The notes beneath the pieces were generated by a model. It worked only from the letters and a program-made list of their open reading frames with translations, had not been told where the DNA came from and searched no databases. From NCBI GenBank assembly GCA_029553295.1, contig JAKPCK010000005.1, forward strand, positions 1 to 63,302: DNA of 63,302 nucleotides. The letters are read 5' to 3'. Shown piece by piece: positions 44,457-55,637 of the stretch; the stretch's first letter is position 1, and each line of letters opens with the position of its first letter. Source of the DNA: Deltaproteobacteria bacterium. GTDB taxonomy: Bacteria > Desulfobacterota > Syntrophorhabdia > Syntrophorhabdales > Syntrophorhabdaceae. The position numbers and the translations under genes are program-made.

Positions 44457-44903
44457 CTACCAATCTTTTAATAGGGATTTTATCCAGGTCTCCATGTGCT
44501 CTAAATGTGTGCCACCCCAGTATATCTTTTTGCAGGATGGGCATACCTTAAATCTGTCATGCCTGTGATATATAAATTCAGGGACATGCCCCTCTATCTC
44601 GCTTTTTTCTCTATCCACAAGCATAGTATTACAGTCAAGGCAACGGCATAGAAAAAGGCCCTTATCTATATAAGGGGATATTATCGGCATGACCTCCTCC
44701 ATCTGTTCCTTTATCCTGTCTGCCTTTATAAATATAGAACCTTCAGGGGTATTCTTTGTCCTCTTTGTAAAAAAACAAAAAGGCCCTGCTCCTTGAGTGA
44801 TATTTATCAATTCTTGATAATTTTTTATGTAGACTGTATCAAGACCGAGTATCCGTAGATACCTGGCAAGCCTCCCCAACATAACATCACAGATAAATCT
44901 CAT
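44457..44903 (-). CDS. Mut7-C RNase-like zinc-ribbon protein
   Basis: This 148-residue protein has an N-terminal Mut7-C domain (RFICDVMLGRLARYLRILGLDT, with Asp6 as a predicted catalytic residue). A C-terminal zinc ribbon follows with CRCLDC and CPSCKKIYWGGTHLEHM. The family (DUF82) is a PIN-like nuclease fold, probably an RNase. It overlaps the upstream deaminase gene by 4 bases (ATGA), so it is part of the same operon. Confidence 0.83.
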   Translation of the reverse strand: MRFICDVMLGRLARYLRILGLDTVYIKNYQELINITQGAGPFCFFTKRTKNTPEGSIFIKADRIKEQMEEVMPIISPYIDKGLFLCRCLDCNTMLVDREKSEIEGHVPEFIYHRHDRFKVCPSCKKIYWGGTHLEHMETWIKSLLKDW

Positions 44904-46156
44904 CGTGTAATCAATGACTCTGCTGTTTTTCTGGCATGTCTGATTATCTCTTCCTCACCCTGAACATATCTCCCTTCCATGACGACCCTACCCATGGAGA
45001 TTACAGTATCCACTACATATCCGTTGGATGCATAGACTATATTTGAATAGATGTCAAAACAGGGGGTCAATTCAGGTCTCGACAGATCAACAAGGATAAT
45101 ATCAGGGGAGTTGCCCTCCTTTATCTCCCATGCCCCGAGGAAAAATATCTCTGCAGCGGTTTTAGTGGCAAGGTCAAAAGCCTCTCTTGCCGGCAGTATT
45201 GTTGGTTCGTGGATAAAGAACTTTGCAAGAAGAGAGGCAAACTTAATGGTCTCAATAATGTCAAGGTGGTTATTGGATGCACATCCATCTGTGCCAAAAC
45301 AGTACTGGATTTGATGGTTTTTGAATAGAAAATGGGGAACTACCCTCCCTACAGCCAGTTTCATATTGGATACAGGCATATGAACAATCTTTGAGCCTTT
45401 TTTTTTCAAAATCCCACAGTCATATTCATCCAACCAGCATCCATGACAGCCTATATACCTGTTAGATAAAAGACCGATGGAATCAAGGAAATCCACTGTC
45501 TTTAATCCGTATTTTTCCTCTGTAAATCTTATTTCGTCACGGGTCTCAAGAAGGTGCATATGGACAAGGATGTTGTGTTTTTCTGCGAAATCCCTTATCC
45601 ATTCCAGGCTTTTTCTGGATACGGAATAGACAGCATGTGGGCCAAAGGCAAATGTTATATAAGGCTCGTATTTTTTGGAGAGCTCAAAAAGCCTTATGTT
45701 TTCATCTATCTCTTTATCAGCCTTTTTCTCATCGAACATATCTATGAAGACACCGCTTAAAAAACCCCTTATGCCCATCTCATAGGCCGCCCTTGCCGTA
45801 GCCTCCCAGTGCCAATACATATCATTGAATACTGTAACCCCATTTTTTATCATCTCAAGACAGGCGAGCTTAGACCCCCAGTACACATCTTCCTCTGTTA
45901 ATTTTGCCTCAAGAGGCCATATCTTTTCCTCAAGCCATACCTTAAGGGGCAGGTCATCTGCGTAACCCCTAAATAGTGTCATGGCAGCATGGGTGTGACC
46001 GTTTATAAAAGACGGTAGCGCGACCTTATTCTTACCGTTTATTACCCTGTCTGCCTTTTTAGTTGAATGTTCTGTAATCTCTGTAATCCTGCCATCTTGA
46101 ATGAATATATCCTTTGTTTCATTATCGAGCATTACATCCTTAATGAGTATATCCAT
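44900..46156 (-). CDS. mtaD: 5-methylthioadenosine / S-adenosylhomocysteine deaminase
   Basis: This 418-residue amidohydrolase has the metal-binding pair His54/His56 in NGHTHAAM, the block FRGYADDLPLKVWLEEKIWPLE, later HMHLLET and GTDGCASNNHLD. These are signatures of the MtaD/SsnA-type deaminase. It converts MTA to methylthioinosine (and SAH to S-inosylhomocysteine). The next gene upstream is a phosphorylase of the MTAP family, so the pair suggests MTA recycling through the inosine route. Confidence 0.88.
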   Translation of the reverse strand: MDILIKDVMLDNETKDIFIQDGRITEITEHSTKKADRVINGKNKVALPSFINGHTHAAMTLFRGYADDLPLKVWLEEKIWPLEAKLTEEDVYWGSKLACLEMIKNGVTVFNDMYWHWEATARAAYEMGIRGFLSGVFIDMFDEKKADKEIDENIRLFELSKKYEPYITFAFGPHAVYSVSRKSLEWIRDFAEKHNILVHMHLLETRDEIRFTEEKYGLKTVDFLDSIGLLSNRYIGCHGCWLDEYDCGILKKKGSKIVHMPVSNMKLAVGRVVPHFLFKNHQIQYCFGTDGCASNNHLDIIETIKFASLLAKFFIHEPTILPAREAFDLATKTAAEIFFLGAWEIKEGNSPDIILVDLSRPELTPCFDIYSNIVYASNGYVVDTVISMGRVVMEGRYVQGEEEIIRHARKTAESLITR

Positions 46157-46189
46157 AGCCTACCTCTTCATTTAAAAATGTATGGGTTA

Positions 46190-46876
46190 TCAATGCCTTA
46201 TTAATTCTATGAGGAATTTTTCTATTGTTTTTAGGTTTTCCTTCCAGTTTTTTTCCAGCTCCTCCATGGCAAGGGGTGTTTTTACAATACCGTGACAGTA
46301 ATTATCTATAGAGCAGATGCTTGCATAGGGTATATCTTGCTCCATACATAAGGTGGCCTCTGATGCCATGGTCATCCCCACTATATCGCCAGATCCCTTA
46401 AGCAGATTTATCTCGGCCTTTGTCTCAAATCTCGGGCCCCTTGTCTGGATATAGATACCCCTTTTTACCGGGACAAGGTCGATTTTTCTGCACATATCTA
46501 TAATATAACCCCTCGCCCCCTTATCCATCACAGGTACTATGTATCTTGCCTCATCTTCATAAAATGTAGGGATATCCCATAGAGATATAAAATCATGGGG
46601 GATTACAAACTTGCCTGGTTTTAGTCTTATTTTGAGGCTACCTACAGAGTTTATTGAAACAATCTTTTCTGCACCCAGTATCTTTAATGCCCATATATTT
46701 GCCCTGTGGTTTATTCTGTGAGGTGGTACAGGCGGTAACCCGTGTCTCTGGAGAAAGATATTATCCCCTTTTATCCTTAATAATACTTTCCCATAAGGGG
46801 TCTCTATGCTTTTTTCCTCCCAATCGTTAAATATATGTGTTTTAAAAAGCGATGAACCACCGATTATTGCCTTCAT
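46190..46876 (-). CDS. MTAP-family nucleoside phosphorylase, probable methylthioinosine phosphorylase
   Basis: This 228-residue phosphorylase belongs to the MTAP/PNP family: IGGSSLF at the start, RHG...PPHRINHRANIWALKILG near residues 45-70, and a GMTMASEATLCMEQDIPYASI block. Because its partner gene encodes an MTA deaminase, the substrate is likely methylthioinosine, as in Pseudomonas aeruginosa. At about 228 residues it is shorter than human MTAP (283), which also fits MTIP. It starts the leftward operon. Confidence 0.8.
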   Translation of the reverse strand: MKAIIGGSSLFKTHIFNDWEEKSIETPYGKVLLRIKGDNIFLQRHGLPPVPPHRINHRANIWALKILGAEKIVSINSVGSLKIRLKPGKFVIPHDFISLWDIPTFYEDEARYIVPVMDKGARGYIIDMCRKIDLVPVKRGIYIQTRGPRFETKAEINLLKGSGDIVGMTMASEATLCMEQDIPYASICSIDNYCHGIVKTPLAMEELEKNWKENLKTIEKFLIELIRH

Positions 46877-47052
46877 ATAAATATATCTCCCAACTATCTC
46901 TTACATCATTACTATATATATCCACAAACAGTCAAGGATAACAAAAAGACTTTGCAAAATAATGGTCTTGTGGGCACCATATTTTATAATATTTTTTTGT
47001 TTAATTTTTGATTTTATTCTTGATTTTAATCAATCAGTATATTATGAAGTAG

Positions 47053-48387
<1,335 letters not shown>

Positions 48388-48396
48388 GGTGCAAGG

Positions 48397-49254
48397 ATGG
48401 TAATAAAGATGAAAAAAGGTTTTATGGATGACCAGCAGTTTTGTTATGCAGTCATTGAAAACGCATTTGGTGGTATTGCAGTCCTTGATGGTTCCAATTG
48501 TGTATATACTAACAAAAAATTCTTAGATACCCTGGGTTACGAAGAAAACAGTGAGGTTATAGGAAGATCCCTGAAGCCATTTGTGCATCCAGAAGATAAG
48601 GACAAGTTTAGACAACTGATAAAAAAGAAAAGAGATGGTGAATATAAGCCCTCAAGATACGAGGTAAGATTTATACGAAAAGACGGCACAGCAGTGGATA
48701 CTTTAGCCTCCACAACTCAGATAAATTACCAGGATAAAAAATTAACAGTATTGAGGTTAACAGATGCATCAGGTCAAAACAGGGAAAATGAGACCCTAAA
48801 GGAGAGACTTGAAGACCTTGAGATGAAATACTATAAAGTAAACGAGATAAATAATTCCCTCAGCACCCTCATCAAACAAAAGGAGAACGAAAAAAAGGAC
48901 TTTGAAAGTACAGTCCTCGCCAATATAAAAGAGCTTGTTATGCCTTATATATCAGAGCTTCAAAAAACAGGACTTGACCCAAAACAGCAGGTATTTCTTG
49001 ACATCATTCAGACAAATCTCAATAACATCGTCTCGCCCTTTGTACAGAAGATAACATCAAAATATATGAATCTTACACCGACAGAGATAAAGATAGCCAC
49101 ATTTATAAAAGAAGGCAAGACAGCCAAAGCCATTGCAAAGATACTGAATGTATCAGAGAGTGCCGTGAACCTCCACAGGCAGCATGTAAGGGATAAACTC
49201 GGCCTGAGCAAGAAGAAGATAGGCCTGAGGACATATCTTCTATCTATGACGTAA
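48397..49254 (+). CDS. PAS-domain LuxR-type transcriptional regulator
   Basis: This 285-residue protein has a PAS domain (about 15-125), a coiled-coil linker (125-180), and a C-terminal LuxR helix-turn-helix (LTPTEIKIATFIKEGKTAKAIAKIL...VSESAVNLHRQHVRDKLGL). There is no kinase domain. It likely senses a small ligand or redox state and controls transcription. It lies only 9 bases after purA and is probably co-transcribed with it, which is an odd pairing. The targets are unknown. Confidence 0.82.
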   Translation: MVIKMKKGFMDDQQFCYAVIENAFGGIAVLDGSNCVYTNKKFLDTLGYEENSEVIGRSLKPFVHPEDKDKFRQLIKKKRDGEYKPSRYEVRFIRKDGTAVDTLASTTQINYQDKKLTVLRLTDASGQNRENETLKERLEDLEMKYYKVNEINNSLSTLIKQKENEKKDFESTVLANIKELVMPYISELQKTGLDPKQQVFLDIIQTNLNNIVSPFVQKITSKYMNLTPTEIKIATFIKEGKTAKAIAKILNVSESAVNLHRQHVRDKLGLSKKKIGLRTYLLSMT

Positions 49255-49269
49255 CCTACCTTTAGGTCC

Positions 49270-51456
49270 CTATTCCTTAAACATCTTCAGGCGCAGGGAG
49301 TTGGATACAACGGATATAGAGCTTATCATCATGGCAATGGCTCCGAACATGGGCTCAAGCCTTATTCCATATCCTGGATAGAGTAAACCGGCAGCAATGG
49401 GTATGCATATTATATTATAGATAAATGCCCAGAAGAGATTCTCCTTTATAACCCAGAGGGTCTTTTTGGAGAGTCTTATGAGTGTTATGAGCCTTGATAG
49501 TTGAGCCTTCATAAGCACTACGTCAGCAGATTCTATGGCAATATCTGTGCCTTTACCCATGGCAACGCCCACATCAGCTGTTGCAAGAGAAGGTGCATCG
49601 TTAACACCATCACCCACCATGAGGGTTATACCTTTTTTTCTGTATTCTTCAACTATCTTTGCCTTTCCATCTGGGAGAATCCTGTAAAAGAATCTATCTA
49701 TACCCACCTTTTCACTTATTGTCCTTGCACCCTCCATGCTGTCTCCGGTTATCATGACCGTCTCTATGCCCATCTCTTTTAGGGAACTCACAACATCCCT
49801 GGCCTCATCCCTCAAGATGTCACTAAAGGTTATGATGCCAATTATGGCATCTTCACCCCACACAAGGACAGGGGAGCCACCTTCTTCTGCCTTCTTGGTA
49901 TATTGATCTTTTATATCCTCTTGAATTACATTTCCTGTCTCTTCATACAACAATGTATTACCTATAAAATATGTCTTCCCTTCTATCTCGCCCTTTATCC
50001 CCTTTCCTATAATTGCCTGAAATCCTGTTACTTTTAAATTATCTATACCCAGCTCCTCTGCCTTTTTCCTCAGTGCCTCAGAAAAAGGGTGTTCCGAGTG
50101 TTTTTCAAGATTGTAGGCAATAGATAGGAGATCTGTTTCAGAATAAGGCCTGATAGGTGTTATATCAGATATGGCAATAACACCCTTTGTCAGGGTGCCT
50201 GTCTTGTCAAATAGGACATACCTCGCATTACTGGAGAGCTCCAGTGCCCCGGCATTTTTTATAAGTATACCTTTTTTTGCACCCACTCCTGTGGAGACCA
50301 TAATGGCTGTAGGCGTTGCAAGCCCGAGTGCGCATGGACATGCTATTATAAGCACGGCAACAGAAGACAGAAGTGCATTGGTAACCCTTGGTTCAGGCCC
50401 ATACAAAAGCCATAAGACAGATGTGATAATGCCGAGGAGTATAACAATAGGGACGAATACACTGGCTACCTTATCGCTTAGCCTCTGAACAGGCGGTTTT
50501 GTAAACTGTGCCTCCTCTACAAGGCGTATAACCTTTGATAATACAGTGTCCTTCCCAACCCTTATTGCCTTAATCAGTATTGAACCCCTTGTATTTATTG
50601 TCCCGGCTATCACCTCGTCGCCTATATCTTTCAGGGAGGGCAGGCCCTCACCTGTTATCATTGATTCATCTACATATGTGTTACCCTCAATAACAACACC
50701 ATCAGCAGGTACTTTTTCACCTGGTTTTATTAATACAACATCTCCCACCTCGAGGTTATCCGTTGGTAGCACAACCTCTTTTCCATCCCTTATCACTGTG
50801 CATTCCCTTGGTGAGAGCTCATACAGGAGTTTTATGGCAGCATATGTCCTTGTCTTTGCCTTTGATTCAAAGAACCTACCCAAAAGCACTATGGTGATAA
50901 TCATTGTGCTGGAATCAAAGTATACACTGGGTTTAATCCCTGAAGATGTAAGGCTGTCAGGAAACAGGGCAACAAAGGCGCTAAAGAAGAAGGCAGCAGA
51001 TGTCCCCAAGGATATGAGGGTATTCATATCCACTGCAAGGTGTCTTAAGTTAAGAATGGCAGGTTTATGGAATCGAAGACCAAAATAGAACTGAACAGGG
51101 AGGGTTAAAACAAGAAGAATTATATTATTAAAAGGCAGGACAGGCCACATAGAAAAAACCATCACCAGGACAGAAAAAAAGGCAGACCAGATAAAATCTC
51201 TTTTCAGGCCTGCCTCCTCTTTTTTTGCCCTGATCGTTACATCTCCCTCTATATCCACATCATAGCCTATGTCCCTTATAGCAGATATGACCCTTTTTAG
51301 CTCAAGGTCGCTACTTATGAGGACCTCTGCCTTTTTCAAAGGGAAGTTTACCCTGGCCTCTTTGATACCCTCTATCTTATTAAGTTCCCTCTCAATCCTT
51401 GCTGCGCAGGCTGCACAGCTCATGCCTGTAATGGGGAGTTCTATCTTCTCGGACAT
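49270..51456 (-). CDS. copA: Cu+-exporting P1B-type ATPase
   Basis: This 728-residue pump has one N-terminal heavy-metal-binding domain (GMSCAACAA, Cys14 and Cys17), eight membrane helices with the CPC motif (ACPCALGLATPTA), a phosphorylation Asp in DKTGT, the HP motif (HSEHPFSEA) and GDGVNDAP. The CPC and the C-terminal Met/Ser helix (MMISSISVVSNSLRLK) indicate copper or silver. It exports cytoplasmic Cu+. It follows a peroxiredoxin gene by 21 bases, an unusual pairing. No copZ or CueR-type regulator is adjacent. Confidence 0.94.
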   Translation of the reverse strand: MSEKIELPITGMSCAACAARIERELNKIEGIKEARVNFPLKKAEVLISSDLELKRVISAIRDIGYDVDIEGDVTIRAKKEEAGLKRDFIWSAFFSVLVMVFSMWPVLPFNNIILLVLTLPVQFYFGLRFHKPAILNLRHLAVDMNTLISLGTSAAFFFSAFVALFPDSLTSSGIKPSVYFDSSTMIITIVLLGRFFESKAKTRTYAAIKLLYELSPRECTVIRDGKEVVLPTDNLEVGDVVLIKPGEKVPADGVVIEGNTYVDESMITGEGLPSLKDIGDEVIAGTINTRGSILIKAIRVGKDTVLSKVIRLVEEAQFTKPPVQRLSDKVASVFVPIVILLGIITSVLWLLYGPEPRVTNALLSSVAVLIIACPCALGLATPTAIMVSTGVGAKKGILIKNAGALELSSNARYVLFDKTGTLTKGVIAISDITPIRPYSETDLLSIAYNLEKHSEHPFSEALRKKAEELGIDNLKVTGFQAIIGKGIKGEIEGKTYFIGNTLLYEETGNVIQEDIKDQYTKKAEEGGSPVLVWGEDAIIGIITFSDILRDEARDVVSSLKEMGIETVMITGDSMEGARTISEKVGIDRFFYRILPDGKAKIVEEYRKKGITLMVGDGVNDAPSLATADVGVAMGKGTDIAIESADVVLMKAQLSRLITLIRLSKKTLWVIKENLFWAFIYNIICIPIAAGLLYPGYGIRLEPMFGAIAMMISSISVVSNSLRLKMFKE

Positions 51457-51477
51457 AGTAACCTTTCATAGATAAAA

Positions 51478-51924
51478 TTATAGATTTGCCAATACCTCTT
51501 CTATATCCGGCACCTCTGGGATGGGATACACCTTAATGAACTTTACAAGGCCGTTCTCGTCTATAATAACATTTGCCCTCTCTGAAAAGCCGTCCTTATG
51601 CCTGAAAAGCCCAAGCCTCAAGGCCAGACCACCATGGGGCCAGAAATCAGAAAGTAGCCTTGTCTTGTTAATACCAATGGCCTCTGCCCATGCCTTTTTA
51701 CAATATATACTATCAATGCTCACACCTACAGCTATTGCATTTGCCGACTCAAATCTATCGAGGTTTTTTTCAAGGGATAGCATCTGGTCCCTGCATACCG
51801 GAGTCCACGCCAGAGGATGAAATGAGAGGAGTATCTTTTTGCCTTTAAAATCCTTGCTCCTGAATAGTTGTTCCTTCTGGTCCTTTAATTCAAAATCACC
51901 TACATTATGACCAATCTCTACCAT
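51478..51924 (-). CDS. Peroxiredoxin (AhpC/TSA family)
   Basis: This 148-residue thiol peroxidase starts MVEIGHNVGDFELKDQ. Peroxidatic Cys44 lies in WTPVCRDQM (the TxxC motif), and Cys75 could be the resolving residue. It reduces hydroperoxides. ATG 51924 is chosen because GGAGGTGG stands just before it; the twelve extra upstream codons lack family similarity. It precedes copA, so copper and peroxide stress may be co-regulated. Confidence 0.88.
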   Translation of the reverse strand: MVEIGHNVGDFELKDQKEQLFRSKDFKGKKILLSFHPLAWTPVCRDQMLSLEKNLDRFESANAIAVGVSIDSIYCKKAWAEAIGINKTRLLSDFWPHGGLALRLGLFRHKDGFSERANVIIDENGLVKFIKVYPIPEVPDIEEVLANL

Positions 51925-52095
51925 AATCCACCTCCATATAAGATATTGAGGCCCTTGCATGGGTCTTTAAACCAAACTGTAAAACATAGACCTTTAGGCC
52001 TTACTTTAAAATCTAATCATTTTATTTCTCCACGGCAAGGATGAAATTTTTTTATTTAAAAACTTGTAGATGTAACCTCCAAAAAAGATTTTCTG

Positions 52096-52104
52096 TGCTA
52101 TACT
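52096..52104 (+). promoter_or_regulatory. Extended -10 promoter of the DUF3303-like gene
   Basis: TGTGC-TATACT provides an extended -10 (TGn) with a good -10 hexamer. No -35 at the right distance is seen. It is 37 bases before the start. Confidence 0.4.
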
Positions 52105-52140
52105 TAATAAAAAATATAGATTCATCGAAAGGAGGCCGCC

Positions 52141-52401
52141 ATGTTTTTTATGAATATCTGTACTTGGGCACCGGAAGATGAAAAAGAAGTTACAAGAAGA
52201 AGGGCTAGCTGGAAATGGCCAGAAAACGTCAAGGTTATCTGCGAATTCATCGACCTTCAGGGCTGCAGGGTTATAAATGTTGTTGATACAGATGAAAAAG
52301 GCCTTATCCAGAGTAGATCAGCATGGATAGACATCATGATGTTTGAGACATTCCCTGTATACCCATTTGGCGAGAGCAAGCACCTCTTGAAAAACAGATA
52401 A
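52141..52401 (+). CDS. DUF3303-like small protein
   Basis: This 86-residue protein begins MFFMNICTWAPEDEKEVTRRR. The order of features (N-terminal beta strand, a W..P motif, a central VV.TD segment, W.D....E.FPV.PF near the end) resembles the DUF3303 family of small ferredoxin-like-fold proteins. Function is unknown. A strong AAAGGAGG lies before the ATG. It stands alone and converges on the Hrb-type gene. Confidence 0.6.
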   Translation: MFFMNICTWAPEDEKEVTRRRASWKWPENVKVICEFIDLQGCRVINVVDTDEKGLIQSRSAWIDIMMFETFPVYPFGESKHLLKNR

Positions 52402-52461
52402 ATGGGTTTTAAGGTCAGGGGTCTCAAGATGTGCCCTGAGGGGTAAAAGATATCTTTTCTG

Positions 52462-53163
52462 CTATCCCTCTTTTTCAAACTCACCCTTTGGGGCACCACA
52501 GATTGGGCATGACCAGGTATCAGGTAGGTCTTCAAAAGGTGTGCCTGGTTTTATCCCGCTATCCGGGTCGCCATTGGCAGGGTCATAGACATACCCGCAT
52601 ACCTTACATCTGTACTTATCAGATACAACAGGTTCTTTAACAGATTCTTTAGGTGTCTCTTCCGTTACATAGGTAGGGGCTGTCTTTGGGGATTTACCAC
52701 CTTTTACCTCATGATAATAGGCATATGTCATAGGTTCTTCATCGCTTAAGATATCAGCATCTATGACCTTTCCTATAAATACAGTATGCGTCCCCACATC
52801 GGAACTGCTTAAGACCTCGCACTCCAGATAACTTATAGTATTATCCAGGATTATTGGCGCACCTGTGACACCTAATCTGTATTTTGTCTCCTTAAACTTA
52901 TCTGTCTCCCTCCCGGATTTAAATCCAAATCTACCAATAAGGTTCATGGACGCTGATTTGCCAAGGACAGATACTGTAAAGACCTTGCTCTCTTTTATAT
53001 AGTCATGGGTCATGTTTTGTTTATTTATACTTATGGCTACTGTTGGAGGTTCTGATGTAATCTGGAAAACAGTATTGGCAATCTGCCCGTTAATCTTCTC
53101 ACCCATCTTTGAACTTATTATATAGACCCCGTAACATATCTTCTGTATAGCCTTTTTATTCAT
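52462..53163 (-). CDS. Flavin reductase-rubredoxin fusion (Hrb-like)
   Basis: From ATG 53163 (GGAGGAGGGG just upstream) the protein is 233 residues. The N-terminal part is a flavin-reductase domain ([39 protein letters not shown]). The C-terminal 50 residues are a rubredoxin: [18 protein letters not shown] and [14 protein letters not shown]. The same architecture is the high-molecular-weight rubredoxin of Moorella thermoacetica, which passes NADH electrons to A-type flavoproteins that reduce NO or O2. No FprA gene is in the window. Its start overlaps the end of the Lon-type protease by 8 bases. Confidence 0.85.
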   Translation of the reverse strand: MNKKAIQKICYGVYIISSKMGEKINGQIANTVFQITSEPPTVAISINKQNMTHDYIKESKVFTVSVLGKSASMNLIGRFGFKSGRETDKFKETKYRLGVTGAPIILDNTISYLECEVLSSSDVGTHTVFIGKVIDADILSDEEPMTYAYYHEVKGGKSPKTAPTYVTEETPKESVKEPVVSDKYRCKVCGYVYDPANGDPDSGIKPGTPFEDLPDTWSCPICGAPKGEFEKEG

Positions 53164-55591
53164 TTGCCCCTCCTCCTTTATTATTTTCGTTTTCATCTTT
53201 TTCCTTATCTTTTTTCTTCTCCAGAGACTCATATATCTCTGTCAGTCTTTTTGTTACGAGATAATTTATGGTTCCTTCTGGGTACTGGCCTTCACCATCC
53301 AGCTCCCCTGCCTTTAGACCTGTAAGGATTTCCAACCCCTCCTCCATTTTTTCTATGGCATATATATGAAACTTACCCTCTCTTACAGCCTCAACAACAT
53401 CCTTTCTCAGGTTAAGATGCTTTATGTTTCTCTTGGGTATAATAACCCCGTGTTCTCCGTTCAATCCCCTTAATCTGCAAAGGTCAAAAAAGCCCTCGAT
53501 CTTCTGGTTTACACCACCTATGGGCTGGACCTCGCCATCCTGGTCCATAGAGCCCGTAACAGCAAGGCTCTGTTTTAAGGGGACACCAGAGATACTACTT
53601 AAAAGGGCATATAATTCAGCGCATGTTGCGCTATCCCCCTCTATCATCTCATAGAGTTGTTCAAAGGTAATGGATGCAGAGAGGCTGATAGGTTTTTTTA
53701 CTGCATATTTACTGCCAAGGTAACTTGAGATAATGAATATGGCCTTTTCATGGATCTTACCACTCATCTTTGTCTCACGTTCTATGTTGACTATACCGGC
53801 CCTCCCTGTATATGTCTTGGCAGTAATCCTCGAGGGCTTTCCAAAGCTGTGGTCACCCATATCAAGGACAGCAAGGCCGTTGACCTGACCTATCTTTGTC
53901 CCTTCAGTATTTACAATAAGGGTATCTTCAAGCATCATCTCCCTTATATGACCCTCTATCATATTCACCCTGTAAATCTTTTCATCTATTGCCTTTTCTA
54001 TATGCTCTGCCTTTACAATACTGCTATTTTCTTTAGATGCCCAGTAATGGGATTCCCTTATAAGGTCTGCTATCTCGCTGAATTTCATAGAGAGCTTTTC
54101 CTGATGGTCAGCAAGCCTTGACCCGAACTCTACAATCCTTGCCACTGCTGTCCTGTCAAAGGGCAGAAGGCCCTCGTTTTTCTGGCAGAGAGACACAAAG
54201 CCTGCATACTTTTCCATGTTCTCTTTAGTCCTCTCCATCCTGTTATCGAAATCTGCCTTGACCTTAAAAAGTTCCCTTGAGTCTTCATCAAAGGCCCTGA
54301 GTATATAATAGATATATGGATTGCCTACGATAATCACCTTTATATCAAGGGGTATGGATTCTGGCTTTAAGGCTGAAGTGCTGAAGAGTCTGTATTGTTC
54401 AAGGACATCCTCTATCCTTATCTCCTTGTTTTTTAATGCCCTTTTTAATGCATCATAGGAAAATGGGTTCTTCAGGAGGTCTAATGCCTCAAGGATCAGA
54501 TATCCACCGTTTGCCCTATGCAAGGCCCCTGCCTTAATCATGGTAAAATCAGTGGTTGCCATACCGTAAGTTACCTTATATTCAACCCTCCCGAAAAGAT
54601 TGGGGTATGTGGGATTGGTCTCGAATATGACAGGCGCGCCCTTATTCTCTTCGTTATTGACAATGACATTTACAGAATATTTTAGAAAAGACGGCTCCTG
54701 TTTAGGGAGTTTCAGAAAAGGTATTGGTGATGGCTGTTCCTCCATGGTTTTAAACTCATCGATGTGGGACAACACCTCATTTTTCACATCATTGAGGTAG
54801 TTTATAATCTTTTCGTTTCCCTCATATCTCCCTTTCATGGCCTCAATTACAGGCTCTATAATCTCAAGGGCAATCATACGTTCCAGTTTTACCAGCATAT
54901 CACGGACAAGCTTTTCTGAGTCCCTTAAGACCCTTACAATATCATTGAGCCTCTCCTGAAACCTCCTGCCTGTCTCCTCCATCTTTTTTTTCGTCTTTTC
55001 ATCAAGGCTATCGAATTCCTCTTTTGTAAGCAATTCCCCATTTTCCTTTAAAGGGAGTATAAGTATGCCAGTTGGTGCCTTCCGCACAGTAAAATTCTCT
55101 TTTTTTACCTCCTCGTCCAGCCTTGAGAGATATTCATTCTGTTTCTGTTGAAATTCCTCTATAATCTTGTTTCTCTGGGTATCATATTCCTTTGATTCAA
55201 AAGCCTTGGGTATCTCTATCCTCAAGAATTTGACCAGCTCGTCCATGTCTTTCTGAAACAAGATACCCTTTCCCGGTTCAGTGGAGATGGCTATGGGGCT
55301 ATCTGGATCCTTGAAATTATATACATAGCACCAATCACAGGGCACAGGCTCTGTCATGGCCTTATTTTTAATTAGTGTTGTTACGGTTGATACCTTACCT
55401 GTCCCGCTCTCACCAAGGGCAAATATATTAAATCCCATACTCCTTATGCCGAGGCCAAAGTCCAGCGCCTTTAATGCCCTTTCCTGACCTATGGTGCCTT
55501 GAAATTCCCCTAAATCTTCTGTTGTATTGAATGAAAAAGTCTCTGGGTCACATCTATTAAATAGTGATTCAGGGCCTAATTCTGTTACCAT
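53156..55591 (-). CDS. Lon-type ATP-dependent protease (LonB/AAA_32 family)
   Basis: This 811-residue protein has an N-terminal AAA+ ATPase with Walker [10 protein letters not shown] near residue 58, a long helical insertion, a Walker B-like region near 350, and a C-terminal Lon protease domain with catalytic Ser in GDSATCAEL and Lys in [10 protein letters not shown]. It lacks the Lon N-terminal substrate domain, so it belongs to the predicted cytosolic Lon-related group. It degrades damaged or regulatory proteins. The reading frame is intact and it overlaps the Hrb-like gene by 8 bases. Confidence 0.85.
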   Translation of the reverse strand: MVTELGPESLFNRCDPETFSFNTTEDLGEFQGTIGQERALKALDFGLGIRSMGFNIFALGESGTGKVSTVTTLIKNKAMTEPVPCDWCYVYNFKDPDSPIAISTEPGKGILFQKDMDELVKFLRIEIPKAFESKEYDTQRNKIIEEFQQKQNEYLSRLDEEVKKENFTVRKAPTGILILPLKENGELLTKEEFDSLDEKTKKKMEETGRRFQERLNDIVRVLRDSEKLVRDMLVKLERMIALEIIEPVIEAMKGRYEGNEKIINYLNDVKNEVLSHIDEFKTMEEQPSPIPFLKLPKQEPSFLKYSVNVIVNNEENKGAPVIFETNPTYPNLFGRVEYKVTYGMATTDFTMIKAGALHRANGGYLILEALDLLKNPFSYDALKRALKNKEIRIEDVLEQYRLFSTSALKPESIPLDIKVIIVGNPYIYYILRAFDEDSRELFKVKADFDNRMERTKENMEKYAGFVSLCQKNEGLLPFDRTAVARIVEFGSRLADHQEKLSMKFSEIADLIRESHYWASKENSSIVKAEHIEKAIDEKIYRVNMIEGHIREMMLEDTLIVNTEGTKIGQVNGLAVLDMGDHSFGKPSRITAKTYTGRAGIVNIERETKMSGKIHEKAIFIISSYLGSKYAVKKPISLSASITFEQLYEMIEGDSATCAELYALLSSISGVPLKQSLAVTGSMDQDGEVQPIGGVNQKIEGFFDLCRLRGLNGEHGVIIPKRNIKHLNLRKDVVEAVREGKFHIYAIEKMEEGLEILTGLKAGELDGEGQYPEGTINYLVTKRLTEIYESLEKKKDKEKDENENNKGGGANE

Positions 55592-55637
55592 CTATACCTC
55601 CCCATTATATATTTCTTCCATTGATGCAGCTTTTATC

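Noticed and set aside
46952-46990. Promoter of purA
   Set aside because: TATAAT at 46985 is good, but TTGCAA is 27 bases away and no other -35 fits.
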